Assembly: GCA_016808115.1 (NCBI GenBank)
Contig: JAEQBH010002450.1
Location: 1 to 64,000, forward strand
Direction: 5' to 3'
Length of the DNA: 64,000 nt
Source of the DNA: Tetrastigma voinierianum
Taxonomy: Eukaryota > Streptophyta > Magnoliopsida > Vitales > Vitaceae
In this document: piece after piece, positions 11,191-23,052 of the stretch
How positions within the stretch are numbered: position 1 is the stretch's first letter
Layout of the letters: every line of letters begins with the position of its first letter
Made by a program: the position numbers and the translations under genes
Notes under the pieces: model-generated
The model's input: the letters and a program-made list of their open reading frames with translations, nothing else
The model's database searches: none
What the model was told of the DNA's origin: nothing

Positions 11191-11389
11191 GGAAGGCCTT
11201 GGCGAGGCCCGAATGCATAGGGCCATATGGGATTATTGCGGAGTGGGACCCATTAGCATATAAGATTAGACCCTTCCTCCAAAGTTGTTTAGGTCCATAA
11301 TGTGTTTCATGTATCCATGCTCATGAAGTACATTTCCAGATCCCTCCCATGTACTCGAGATCGGCCCGGTAGAACTAAAGGATAATTTG

Positions 11390-11600
11390 ACCTATAAGGA
11401 AGCGTAGTCACGGATAGTAGATCGCCGAGAGGCTTGAGATTTTTGCGGAATAAGGTCATTCCGTTAGTCAAAGAGTTTATAGGGAATCATGGGATTAAGG
11501 AGGCTACGTGGGACTCGGAGGCTCGGATGCCTTGATCAGTATCCTCGAGTTGTTTTTCGGATGGGTATCCTCTTTATGTTGGTTTATTCTGAGGAATGAA
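11390..11600 (+). pseudogene. pol: element A chromodomain
   Basis: Fragments IVDRREA, RNKVIPLVKEF and NHGIKEATWDSEARM are spread over frames at 11408-11535. The spacing and the 'RNK.IP.VK..W.NH...EATW' pattern are those of the chromodomain at the integrase C-terminus of plant Tekay/Del chromoviruses, thought to target insertion to methylated-histone chromatin. Confidence 0.75.
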
Positions 11601-11607
11601 ATGTTCC

Positions 11608-11625
11608 AAAGGAGAAGGGAGGATT
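11608..11625 (+). other. polypurine tract of element A
   Basis: AAAGGAGAAGGGAGGATTT lies directly before the 3' LTR start at 11626, the position and composition expected for the plus-strand primer. A near-identical tract (GGAGGGAGGATT, minus strand) adjoins element B's 3' LTR. Confidence 0.8.
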
Positions 11626-13501
11626 TATAACACCGGAATCCCGAGATGGTGTACGGTGTAATGTATGCTTATATGTGCACGGGCTTCCTTAATTATTTTA
11701 GTATCATAATAAAATTTTTGAAAGTTGTTTTAAGGGTGAAATTATAAAGTTTTCAAATAATTGTGACACTTTTGCAATTAAGGAAAGTTGAGGGGTGGAA
11801 TTCCAATTATGGAATTTTAAAAGGATAATAATAATAATAAATTACCATAAGGGTTCAGGGAAGCTTAGAAAATTCTCTAAATCTCGGATGATGAAGCGTC
11901 TTCGCGCCGTTAAATTCGGTCTCACGAGAAATCCTAGCGACCAGAAAAATTTTGTTAAATTACGAGGCGGTCGAGAATATTTTATAATTTTACGGATGAT
12001 AAATTAAACTAGGGACTTAGCCGGATGAGATTTTACAAAATCTCGGAAGTTAGGAAGTGGCTTGATTTAAGTTCATTTACAATAAAGTGAACTGAAAATA
12101 AATAAAAATTTTCGGGAAAGAAATGGACCCTAATGGGATAACCAATGTTGTCTAAATCATCATATATAATAAGAAAAGATAAATCAAGTCAAATGATCAG
12201 TTAGTCAGTTGAGATTTTGTATACACATTTTTATACTTTGTTCACGGATTTGATGGGTGTGCATCGGGCAGAGACAAAGTTGGTTTGCTTGACGAGGCTG
12301 CGGCGTAGGTACCAAAAGCAAAGCATTTCTTCACACTTCAAGAGGTAGGAAATTTTCCTATTTGTGTTATTTCGAGCCTAAATGCTATATAATGACTTGA
12401 AATTTTCTTAGAGGCCATGAAAGGTTGTAAACTTTAGTCCCAAAATTTTTAGACTGAGTTTATGAATTTTTAGGAATTTTCGAATTTGTGTTAGACCAGT
12501 TCGTTTGCATTCGGAATTTGTTTATGGCAGTTCAGATTGAAATTCGAGTTGTAGTCGGACAGAGTTGAATGAAATTTTCAGAAATGTTTTTGAGTGTTTT
12601 TAGACTCTATGGAAAGTCGGCGGAGTCAAAAGTTGGCTGAAAAGCAGGATAGTTTTTATAAAGGGCATTTAATATCTTGGGGACATTTTGGTCAATTTCA
12701 CATCATGTGCTCGATGTCTTTATCGAATGGGACTAGCACGTAAAGTTTTTTAGAATCGAAGTTCATTGATCCCGATCACTGAAAGCCACAGTAATATGTT
12801 TTTTATGGTTAAAACGTTGAGCCCCGAGAGCATTTTCATTACTTTGTATGGATTGTATGGCGATTTGAGCATCAACGAGAATCTAGAGTGCCCAGCGAGA
12901 TTTGAAAGAAATTAGTCGAAAAGGTGAGTACTCAACGAGCCCGTTTAGACTCACGGTTTTGTTTTTAAAAATAATTTTTCGAGTGCGGTGTTGAAGTCGA
13001 AAGACCTTTCCGGGATCACACCGATCCTGAGCGTTGTGTTGTGATTATATATAAGATAGGTGGAAAGTAAAAGTAGTAAGTTAAAATGTGACATTTGTAT
13101 ATTAAATATCTTTTGTAAAATATGCATGCATGGTTTTAGAGAAAAAACAGGAGTTCTGATTAAATTATGTTGGATTGATTTCTATCTTATATTTTGATGA
13201 GAATGGAGGTCGCATGATTGTAGTTAGTTTTGGAAAATATTGGGAGTGCATTTTTTTATATACGGGTGATTTTTGTATTTTGGAGGCTTGACCCTTGTGC
13301 GGTCGTTATCTTCGCCGTTTTAAAGTTAAATCTAAAGGTGTGATTTTGATAGAAAAGTGAAAATTTTTATAATCAATGTTTTCCAAAGACAGTTTCAGCA
13401 GTTTTAACGGCTTAGCTTCATGGTAACTTGTCAGTCGAGCGAGCTTGGGCACGGAAGGTTCTTTGTGGAGTTAGCCGCGATTTCCTATCCCAGGAAGTGC
13501 A
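11626..13501 (+). repeat. 3' LTR of element A
   Basis: Starts TATAACACCGG (degraded TGTAACACCGG) and ends GAAGTGCA, followed by GCCGATC as on the left flank. About 1,876 bp, collinear with 4917-6823. Divergence from the 5' LTR is dominated by one- to few-base insertions and deletions; a CG-rich replacement near 11895-11915 (gaagcgtcttcgcgccg) has no counterpart in the other copy. Confidence 0.8.
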
Positions 13502-13617
13502 GCCGATCTGGGTTTTTGATCATGTTTAGGAATTGGATGCCTGATCACATCAACTCACTTGCATGGGATGCCCGTAACATCCTGCACATCATTTATAGTG
13601 ACAGGAAGTATATGATC
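13502..13617 (-). pseudogene. Ulp1-like MULE gene, 116-bp exon fragment stranded between elements A and B
   Basis: Minus strand from 13617 reads DHILPVTINDVQDVTGIPCK, then (after a stop) VDVIRHPIPKHDQKP. 'I...DV...LGIP..G' is a recognisable N-terminal motif of plant-mobile-domain/MULE Ulp1 proteins. The fragment is bounded by the end of element A's 3' LTR and the start of element B's LTR; its downstream continuation is at 4916 and its upstream one at 35,640. Confidence 0.7.
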
Positions 13618-16087
13618 TGACACACCCCCACCCCCTACTACCGGCGGGTGTCTGCCCTCCGCAATCCCAGCGATTTACTTCTACTTGTGAAAATCTGTGA
13701 AGCGAAGCCGTATTGCTTGCTGAAAACTCCTATAAAATATTTTCCTTTTTCCAACTTATGATTTGATAAAATCTCGGCAACATGTCAGCTACAATAAGGA
13801 CATATTCTAAATCATGTAAACACAATTCACACTATTCAAATATGTGGCTTGACAGTTCTTTCAAAAGAGCCTCGAGGCTTCGGCCATTTTCACAAACCAC
13901 ACTAATAATACGTACATATACTCCTTATACAAATTCAAAGTATTTCACTTACGAATTGTTAATAACCTTGATACAAAATTCGGAGAATCCTAATGCCTTA
14001 TTTGTCCAGGAGTGCTGTGCAGGAAAATAGTTTTCACTTGAGGAAAATAATAGGCTACGCGAGCTCGGTGAGTGTATGCTTTATAAAATGTTTTGCTTTT
14101 TGAAAATATCTCAAAACTATAAAACTCTCTTTTACAATATATTTTAAAAGCCTTGTACTTACTTCTTTAAAGTTTCTAAAACTTTTCATAAATCTAGCAC
14201 TTGCTTTACTTTGCTTAAAAGTTTATAAAACTTTTTATAACTTCTTGCTTTAAAGTTTCTAAAACTCTTCATAAATCTCTTACTTTAAAAGTTTCCCAGC
14301 TTTTTATGAACACGAGAACTTGGGCTCGACCGCTTGCTTTAAAATAAAAGCGGGGCCTAGGCTCAGCGGGTGCACCGATTGGTTGATTCAAAACTGTATA
14401 AAATATGTTTATAAATCATCAACGGAGGTAACTCACCTTGTTGTACCCTAGTGAACACGGGTGGGCATCGACCGTGTAGGTGTTGGACTGGGTTCGCTCA
14501 CTGGAATTGAAAGGCCTGGGCACACTTCACTTCACCTTTTTTGGTAAATATGGTGGAATTGACACAGGTCTCCATCACCATAATTTAATACTTAGTTAAC
14601 CTATACTCCTCGTGCCACGGTCTCCTTTAAATGCATGATGCATGAACTAAGTTTGCCGACCAGGAAAATCTAAAATGCATGAATGATATCTTTACACCAC
14701 CGTGCACGTACGGAATACCTCTGACCGGTATGCTTGCTTAGAACTAGGGATTTTAGTTAGGCCTGTTTTCGAAAATATACTTTTTGCTTGCTTTTCAAAT
14801 ATGGTTTACAATCAAAACCATTAAATATCAGTGTAAAACAGTTTATAATATAATACACTAGTATTTGAAAAATATGTTTAGAACACTCACCTTCCTTTTA
14901 CAATAATTGAGCACGACTCCACAATTTCTCCCACCTCCGCTATTACCCTACACATTCGTGTGTTAGATCACACACGTCGGCTAATATGATTGCACACTTA
15001 GTCTTTACAATTAAATTTTTCGAATATGTGGGCCCCAAATGCCATTCACAAGCATATGACTAGATTTTATACTCAAGGGACTTTCATAGAGTCTAAAACA
15101 CCGAAAACATTACGAAAATTTTGTCGGATATCTGAATAAAATCTGAAATTACAACATTGTCCAGCAGTCCAGGAATTATGACTGTCGAAAATAGTCCCAA
15201 AAATTCCTAAAAATTCCTAAACTCGGTCTAAAAATTTTGGAATTTGAAATTCTGACCTCTCGACCTCTCAGAAAATTTCAAGTAATTACATAGCCTTTAG
15301 GCTCGAAATAACACAAGTAGGAAAATTTCCTACCTCTTGAAGTTTGAGGAACCGCTAAGATATTGGTACATACGCGTAGCTAGTCCAACTTTACCTTCTA
15401 CTTCGATAAAAATTTACGATCTGATTTCCATAAATCTGAGAAAAAAACGAAAAGAGAAAAAAATTAAAAATATCTCTCCTTAATTTACGCCTGTCATTTC
15501 GTCCCTTTATGACTTTTATCCTTTTTTTTCTTTTCTTATTTGTTTTATTTATTTTAGATACATAATCTATGACAGTCTCATCTGATCCGTTTTCTGCTTT
15601 TAAAATTTTGTTATTTCTTTTTAGTTCAATTATTTTAAATGAATCTTAATCTGCCATTTTGACTCCTGCATTTCAGAAAATCTCGTCCCCTCGGCTTCAT
15701 CGACGACTATCACCTGTGAATTCATAAATATTCCGAATTGGCTCTAATTTGACAAACTTTTTTCGGTCACTAGATTTCGCGAAACGAATTTAATCTACAA
15801 GCAATCTCGTTTCATCCCGAGATCTAGAATTTTCTAGGCTTTCCCGAACCATTATGGCAATTTTATTATTATTATACCCTTTAAAATTCCATAATTGTGA
15901 CTCTTCTCACCCTCCACTTTCCTTAATTTCAAAAGTGCCACAAATGCTTTGAAAACTTTATAATTTCCTCATCCTTAAAAACAACTTTCAAAATACTACT
16001 ATGACACTCAACAATTAAGGAAGCCCTCGAGCACATATGCGAATCTCACTAAGCATACCTATACCGTACACCCTCTCGACTCCTACA
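13618..16087 (-). repeat. 3' LTR of element B
   Basis: Plus-strand start TGACACACCCCCACCCC, end CTCCTACA; minus orientation begins TGTAGGAG. 2,470 bp. It aligns with 20903-22065 joined to 34259-35639: for example 'aaaagagcctc' at 13863/21204, 'gcatgatgcatgaac' at 14633/21975 and 'ctttttgcttgcttttcaaat' at 14781/34324. The first part of the LTR in element orientation also resembles element A's LTR, so A and B are related families. The promoter module (minus 'GACTCTATGAAAGTCCCTTGAGT') is near 15075-15100. Confidence 0.85.
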
Positions 16088-16104
16088 AATCCTCCCTCCT
16101 TTAG
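16088..16104 (-). other. polypurine tract of element B
   Basis: On the minus strand CTAAAGGAGGGAGGATT immediately precedes the 3' LTR, as in element A. Confidence 0.75.
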
Positions 16105-17600
16105 AACATTCTGGGTCCTCTAAACGAACAAACTAAACTCCAAAGGAAAAGAGCACCTCATCCGGAAAATAATCGAGAGGGTACTAATCCACAACATCCG
16201 AGCCTCCCGTCCCAAGCAGCCGCCACTCCTCTCATGATTCTTCCATGTGACTTTAAACTAAAGGAATCACCCATTCTCGCCAACACATGTTCCTCGATCT
16301 ACAATCCCATGTGTTTCCTTATAGCAAGATTCTCCTTTAGTCGTGACTGCCGCCCTTCTCAACACATGTGAAGGATCCGAGATATATTTCTTAACATCGG
16401 CACATGGAATGTATCATGAATCCTTGATAACTCTGTGGCAACTTCAACTGTAGTTAATGTCCCCACTCAGACACAATCCTCATGGGTCCTATAAACTTTG
16501 ACCGAGCTTGCCTCGCTTCCCGAATCTCAAAACACCCTTCTAAGGGAAATTTTCAAAAGTGACCTCAGCCACCTATCTCGACCGCAAGTCTCGAGACTCG
16601 CTTGTCCGCATAACTTTCTCTCAAGGTTTATCTCTTGCTATCTTCTGCTATCACTTAACAACTTTTACTTTCTCCTCAAGGTGATCTACACTAGTTCAAA
16701 GGGAGCTGCAGTCTTCTCTCTAGCCTCATCCTGACACATCAGTCCACATTTACTACCTCTGATTGCCTCAGATAGACCATCTCTATCACGGCACGATAAG
16801 CGCGTTGTGTAGGCGAGCTCATTAGTGCCAAGCCAGAGTACATCCCAACTCCCCTTAATTCCATCCTGACTCTAGGCATATCCTCTAACGTCTGAATGGT
16901 CCTCTTTGACTGGCCATCCGTCAGAGAATGAAATGTTGTCTTTGAAATGGCCAGTACCTAAAAATTGTTTGCAATGGAGCCAAACACGGATGTGAAGGTA
17001 GGTCTGATCTGAAACTATAACAGCTTGGAGACCAGTGAGTCTGCTATCTCATCCCACATACATTTGGCGAGTGACTTTTTCGGAGGAGATCTTTGACATG
17101 CGCGGAAAATCAGTGAGACTTGTTCGATCGATCACCCATATAGCATCATGTTGTCTAAAATTCCATGGAAGACTGTCACAAAATCATAGTGATCTTCTCC
17201 ATTTCCATATTGGAATAAGGGTGGCTTGTATCTTCCCTCTGGACTCGTTGCTCTGCCTTCCTGGCAGCCAGGTTAGACATCTGGAAGGCGAAACTTACGA
17301 TCTTTTCTTCGACCCATTCCCCATAGATGTGTGCTTAGAAGTCTGTACATCTTAAGTCATACACGGATACATATCATGGGGGTAGAATCAGCCTCTTCAT
17401 AATGTCTCTGGCTCGCCATGCTGGCACACACATTCTATCCCTTTCACTATCATGTCGTCATCCACGATTTGACTTTTATTTTCTTTTCCTTTTCGATCTC
17501 TCTTAGCCATTGTCGTGGATGCCTGTTGCCACTACATCACAGTCGATCCACTAGGAGAGGTTTAACATGAAATATGGCTAACAAGGCTCCTGGAATCTCA
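16105..17600 (-). pseudogene. pol: element B integrase and chromodomain
   Basis: Minus-strand fragments: TDGQSKRTIQTLEDM at about 16930-16875, matching the conserved integrase core segment, and a C-terminal piece at about 16275-16190 (VTWKNHERSG... and REARM) resembling the chromodomain end seen in element A. Around 17,100-17,500 only weak similarity to the zinc-binding end is visible. No continuous frame survives; forward ORFs at 16498-16734 and 17035-17355 are antisense shadows. Confidence 0.55.
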
Positions 17601-17699
17601 TCTCAATATCACTTTTACAAAGCTCAGGATCCTGCGCCTGGTGAAAGATATGCTGATCTCATATGGGAACAGAGAACTCCTCACATGGTGCCTACTGGT

Positions 17700-18060
17700 A
17701 TACGCTGCGACATTGCGCTTTTCTTGGATGGTACTCAATAATATAGTCAGTGATCCGCCAATCAACTCAAGCCATCTTCTTTGCCTGGAGTTTAACTCTT
17801 TACGGGTGAAAATATATTGAGCTCTTATGATGCGTAAAGATCACGCAAGGAACACCATATAAGTAATGTCTCCATATCTTGAGCAAACCTGACTGGCTAT
17901 GACTCTAAATTAGATTGATGTGGGTGTCTCCTCATGCTTCTTTGGTTGTCTAGGGGCATATGCAATCACCTATCATTCTGCATCAAAAACACAACCAAGG
18001 CCTTGCGGGGAAGCATCCCTGTAAACCACAAACCATCTCTCCCATTGGGCGAAAACCGGC
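17700..18060 (-). pseudogene. pol: element B RNase H
   Basis: Minus strand 18046-17975 reads WFVVYRDASPQGLGCVFDAE, the start of the RNase H domain with its first catalytic Asp. Weaker downstream matches reach about 17,700. It lies between RT and integrase as expected. Frame breaks throughout. Confidence 0.65.
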
Positions 18061-18389
18061 CCGGGAGGTGAAGTCGATCTATATTGACTCCTCGAAGAGC
18101 TGCGCTGTGACATCCACCAATCATACTTAGGCATCTTCGCCTTCGGCTTGGTCGGTGGAACATATCTTGGAGGCCTCATCAAACTTCTGTACCTGCTAAA
18201 CCATAGGGGCTTCGGGCCTGACACATTCTTTGGCGGTTTCAATTACCACGACTTATTTTAGGGGTCCCGCTCACCCTTAGCTAGATCACATATTTAAGAT
18301 GTCACCTGTGTCGACAAAATTGTACTTGCTCAACAGCAAACAAGCGCAGCTCCCTTAGGGTGCGCAACTACAATCCTACGAATAATTTC

Positions 18390-18800
18390 CTCTTGAACTA
18401 CCGAATACATAGAGGATATCATTGATAAAAGCTATGATGAACTGTCGAAAATCACATTTGGAATACGGTTCATCCCAATCCATGCGCTTCATTCTTTGGG
18501 CATTAGTCAAACTAAGCAGACATCACCGAAGCTCACAATGCAGTAGCGTGTCTGAATACTGGTCTTGGGTTATCACTCTCTCTTGCACCCTCAAGCTTGA
18601 TGATACCCGGAAGCCTCAGGTGTATCTTGCCAAGGTATGCTTGGGCTCGCTGGAGTTGATCGAATAACTCATCGATCCTAGGGAGTGGATACTGATAGCA
18701 GATGGTAACTTTGTTCAATTACTGTATAATCTACTTCTGTATGAAACTCCCATCTTCTTTTCCACCGAAGAAGGCGGAGCTTCCCATGGGGGACCATACT
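18390..18800 (-). pseudogene. pol: element B reverse transcriptase
   Basis: Minus-strand fragments in order are a finger segment near 18790-18740 (VEKKMG), NKVTICYQYPLPRIDELFDQL at 18715-18656, GKIHLRL, LTNAQRMKRMD near 18515-18480, and AFINDIL at 18430-18411. The last is the catalytic YxDD-equivalent motif with the first Asp changed to Asn, which would abolish polymerase activity if real. The domain is shorter than element A's RT through many small deletions. Confidence 0.75.
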
Positions 18801-18809
18801 TTCAGTTCG

Positions 18810-19217
18810 GGCCGATCTACTGAACCAATTCTTGGCAGGCCTTGGCTCTCTCATTCTCGGGAGCCATCCCATAAGGAGGTAGAGTAGACGAGTCCTTGGG
18901 ATCAAATCAATACAATTGAACTCCACCTCTCTTTGCAGGTAATCACCTAATATCATCACAGAACCATCTGGGAACTCTCTAATAACCGGAATCTCATCCA
19001 CCAGAGTCCCCTCCTTCCCTGTCTCCACCACATAAGCTAGATAACTCTGACAACCTTTATGCAGCATCCTCTGCACTGCCAGGGCGGAGATCATACTGGA
19101 AGATAAATCTCTGCGTATTCCTATGAACTTTACCTCTAATTTCCCAAGCCTATGCAACTTTACTTCCTTTTTATAACAATCTAATGTCTTGGCTCTATAA
19201 TGAGATGGCCAATCCAT
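18810..19217 (-). pseudogene. pol: element B protease C-terminal half and RT linker
   Basis: The minus-strand open frame ending at 18678 begins MDWPSHYRAKTLDCYKKEVKL and continues to RMLHKGCQSYLAYVVE, parallel to element A's protease tail (GMDWLSRHRATLDCYKKEV, RKGCQGYLAFVV). The active-site loop upstream is not clearly readable. Similarity to element A confirms that the two belong to related lineages. Confidence 0.75.
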
Positions 19218-19299
19218 GACCGAACCACATCAAAATCCCACTCATATCTAAGGCCCTTGAATCATTGAACTCTGTCCCCAATCAGAACTCTACTATCTC

Positions 19300-20640
19300 G
19301 ACTACTGCAATGCGAGACTAACAGGATCTCCTACGGGAAACTCTCATCGATGATCCCTCAATGTTTGGTCTCTATCTGAGTGATCTAAGAAGGCCTGGAT
19401 GCAAATGAATGAGTGTCCTTGGTCATTAATGTATGCTTCTGTGATCAAGGATAGAAATAAGCCTGTCAAGCCCATGCGGGTTGCATCGCATCTACAAGGT
19501 CTAACATAAACTCGGCTGAGTGCGGGCCTCATGCACATCCTTGAGTTTTACCTCGCCTCACCATTGCAGCCTCTACCTGTAGTTTGCGGCCCCTCTGGCA
19601 GGAGCTTCTCTCCCGAAGACCTCGAGTGCTCATCTCGAATGGGGGTGTTGGGTTGGCTATTGATGTCTACGCACCAAATCGGCTAGGGCACTCTCTAATG
19701 AAATGGCCTTCCCGACCATATTAAGAACACCTGTACTATATCTCCTCCACTCCCAAGATTGTCGCCTCGGACATATAATGACAGAGAATGCAGGTGTGTC
19801 ACTCTTGGCATGGTGGGGCTCCGCGAGTCACGACTAGAGCGGGTCCCGACCTGCACCTCGAGCATTGTAACCTACCCTTGCTTCTCTTTTTCTTTGGTGA
19901 CAGCTTTGTTGGGAAGTGCCTAGTGCACTCCTCTTCCTTTCTTACTTACTGCATTTTATAGCCATAGTACTTTGCCCGACTCTCGAATGGCCTCAATAAG
20001 TCCCAAATCTATTACGAGTAACCACAGACAGGAAGCCACTTTCGGTAGGTGTTTTTAATCTGCCAAAACCTTTTGCATGAGGACTTCATCGGCCTATATA
20101 TGGAACCAATCCTAACTAATTACGAACCTCTTCTCCTTAATTACGATCTTGCGACATGTTCTTACGCTCTAACTACAATAAGAACTCTCGATCTTTAGTC
20201 CTTGTGACTTTGAAAGAAATCTGTCAGTAAACTCTTGTTGAAGCGGTCCAGCCAGTATCCCCTCGGGATACCTCACGTCCACGGCAGCCCGCAATCCTTA
20301 ATACATCCTTCATTAGAAAGCGAAGCAAGACTCTCTCAGCTCTTGGGTGCAGCCCGTAACTCAAGTAAACCTTGTTCTTTGTCTAACCATAACCATCGCC
20401 ACGGATCGCCATTCGAAGTCACTTATGGCTTAGCGCCCGGCACGCTCTCTCATCGACCTCCCGGGTTCTTTAAGAACCTCTCTAGGTGGCGGTGGAGGCT
20501 GCGGCTAACGACGTCGCTATTGCCCTTATCTGACAATGCATTGCCACAGCTGCGCGTAAGCAATCCACGGCGCGAGGCTCATGTGGGTAGCGGCTGGATG
20601 GTCCGGCGACCCTCTTTGCTGGGAGGCTGGGTTCTGTAAG
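19300..20640 (-). pseudogene. gag: element B gag with zinc knuckle
   Basis: At about 19735-19690 the minus strand reads C-S-stop-Y-G-R-E-G-H-F-I-R-E-C-P, a CCHC zinc knuckle with the second Cys lost and a stop inside. Upstream (19,740-20,640) lies the remainder of a gag-sized region with no continuous frame. The forward frame 20235-20639 and minus frame 20482-20745 show no family features and are probably chance. Confidence 0.55.
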
Positions 20641-20883
20641 TGTTAGTGAAACCCGACTCGTTTCATCTCTCTCAGGTCTTTGCGGGACCTTCGGAAACCT
20701 GCGGAATGACTCTAGCGGAGCTGACCTCGTCCTACACTTTGGCAATAGTGTTGTGACCCACCAAAAATCCAGCTGTTTAATGGCTGAAACACCTCATATG
20801 TATGTACTGAGTTTGAAAATGCATGGTTGCCAATAGTGTAAACTTGTATATAGAAACTACGATGCGCCTGTGGGTTTCTAAGA

Positions 20884-20900
20884 CGGCTCTATTACCAACT
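20884..20900 (-). other. primer-binding site of element B
   Basis: Minus strand AGTTGGTAATAGAGCCG follows four bases after the LTR end CCCAACA. It is close to the tRNA-Met complement TGGTATCAGAGC seen in the other elements. Confidence 0.65.
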
Positions 20901-20902
20901 TG

Positions 20903-22065
20903 TGTTGGGATCATTTAGTTATACTGACTTATGTACGATACCACCTTAATGCACCCCACCCCTTACTAGCGTGGTGTATGAAGTATCACGAAAAATCCCG
21001 ACCATTACTTCCTATGAGCTAGAAAATCTGTGATAGAAGCCATATTGTATAGTATAACTGAAAACTCTATCTGAAATTTTTCTTTTCCAACATGATTTGA
21101 TAAAGCGTCTTTGTGACATGTCATTCTGACCAGGACATATTCTAAATCCTGTAAACACGATTCACACTATTCCAAATATGGCAACCAACAACGTTCTTTC
21201 AAAAGAGCCTCAGGCTCACGTTTCCTAAAGCTTTACTATGTACATACATATACTCACTATACAATTTTCAAAGTATTTCACTACAGATTGGTATACTTAT
21301 TTGTCTGAAAGTCTTGAGAGAAATCTATCTCTGTAAGTCAAGATTCTTTTGTGCACGGAAAATAGTTTTAAAACAGGAAAATAATAAGGCTAACGAGCTC
21401 CAGTGAGTGTATCTTTATAAAATGTTTTGCTTTTTGGAAAATATCATGTGTAAAACTCTCTTTTTACAATATATTTTCCGAAGCCTTGCTTGCTTTCTTT
21501 GCTTTAACTGCTTTAAAGTTTCTAAAACTTTGTAATCTGCTTGCCTGCTTTACTTTGCTTAAAAGTTTACAAAACTTTTATAACCTTCAACTGGCTTTAA
21601 GTTTAAACTTTTCTATTAAATCTACTGGCTTTTTAAAGTTTCCAAAGCATTTTATGTTTCTGGAGTCAGAAATTGACAGCTTGCTTTAAAATAAGCGAGT
21701 CTGGGCTGTCGTGCACAGTGGTTCTGTTCAAGCTATAAAAAATATATAAATCATCGACAATTTAGGAGCCTTTCACGTATGCTGTACTAGTGAACCACGA
21801 GTCACGAACGCCGGCCGTCTTGGGTGTGGACTTCAGATCCCAGCTCACCTAGGTGAAGACCTGAGCACCGCCCTTCACCTTTTCAGGTAAATGGTGATTG
21901 ACACAGGTCTCCATCGCCATAATTTAGCTAACGTTAACACTATCTTTCACTGTGTGTTGCGGTCTCCTTTAAATGCATGATGCATGAACCCAAGTTTGTC
22001 GATAGGACAAATCCCAAAAAATCATGAATGATATCATGCTTGTAGTCTCTACGCGTCTTGAATCA
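20903..22065 (-). repeat. 5' LTR of element B, inner segment
   Basis: Collinear with the first ~1.1 kb (plus order) of the 3' LTR at 13618. It stops at AATCA (22061-22065), where solo LTR C begins. The remainder resumes after the second AATCA at 34254-34258. Confidence 0.85.
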
Positions 22066-23052
22066 TAACACCGGGTCAGATGAGATTTTACCTGATCAAA
22101 TATGGCGTAGTAGCCATGTTCACCAAGTGCCATTGTAAAAGATAAAATTTAAAGTTTTCAAAGTGTGGCTTTTTTACCAATTAAGAAAAGTGGAGATGGT
22201 GAAAGTATAATTAATAAGAGTTTAACCTAGTAAAATAATAATAAATTGCGAAAATAGTTCGGGAAGTCTCAGAAATTCTCTAGATCTCGAGATGTAGCTT
22301 GATTTATCTTAGTTAAGTTGATCTCGCGAAATCTGGCTTTAACCATGAAAGTTCGTTAAATTCAGGGAGCGGTCGGAATATTTTACAAATTTCTGGCGAC
22401 GGGTTTAGGTGAAACACAGCGAGTTTTGAAAGATCGAAAAATGAGTAAATATTTAAAGAATATTCAATTAGGATAAATGAAATTGAAACCGGGACAAAAT
22501 AAATTGTTTTGGAGCTGAAACGGATCGAGAAATAAAAGAAAAAGGGACATGTGGGTCCCACTTGGAAAAAAAACGAAAAATAAACTTGATTTTAAGGGGC
22601 GGTTCTGGCAGGCAGAAATGGTTTCACAGCAAAGCTTCAATTTTCTCATAAGCAGTTTTACAACCATTTGCATGCGATTTTCCTTATTGGAGGTACAAAC
22701 GGCAGGCGGCGGCATTTAGAACTTATAGTACTCCATGAGCCCAGTTTGGCTCTGCGGTTTGTTTTAAATAATTTTGGTGCGAGTGTTGAAGCCCAGACTT
22801 TTAAGGATTCTCGGTCCCCAGACAACGTGTTGTAGATTATATATATAAGATAGATTAATAAAAGTAAAATTAGTAAAAAAGTTAAATGTGACATTTTGTA
22901 TATGTAAATATCTTTGTAAAATAACCATGCATGGACTTTTTGAGAAAAACAGGTTGCGAACAAAGTATGTTAAGTTGATCCTTATCTTATATTTTGATGA
23001 GGACTGAGGTCTTCACTATTGTTGTGATTGGACAATTTGGAAAACATTGGGG
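22066..23052 (+). repeat. solo LTR C, left part
   Basis: Element A-type LTR in plus orientation up to the insertion of element D. The short ORFs on both strands here (22313-22963) have no recognisable domain and overlap the LTR, so they are not annotated as genes. Confidence 0.8.

Larger units (their letters stand above)
4917..13501 (+). mobile_element. element A: full-length Ty3/gypsy chromovirus (Tekay/Del-type), plus strand
   Basis: Two similar direct repeats (about 4917-6823 and 11626-13501) flank gag, protease, RT, RNase H, integrase and a chromodomain in that order. That order with a C-terminal chromodomain identifies a Ty3/gypsy chromovirus. The host sequence GCCGATC occurs immediately before (4910-4916) and after (13502-13508), consistent with a target duplication, although the exact 5' LTR base is blurred by indels. 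The insertion interrupts the minus-strand Ulp1-like gene. Apart from the protease and RT frames, coding is broken by many small indels. Confidence 0.85.
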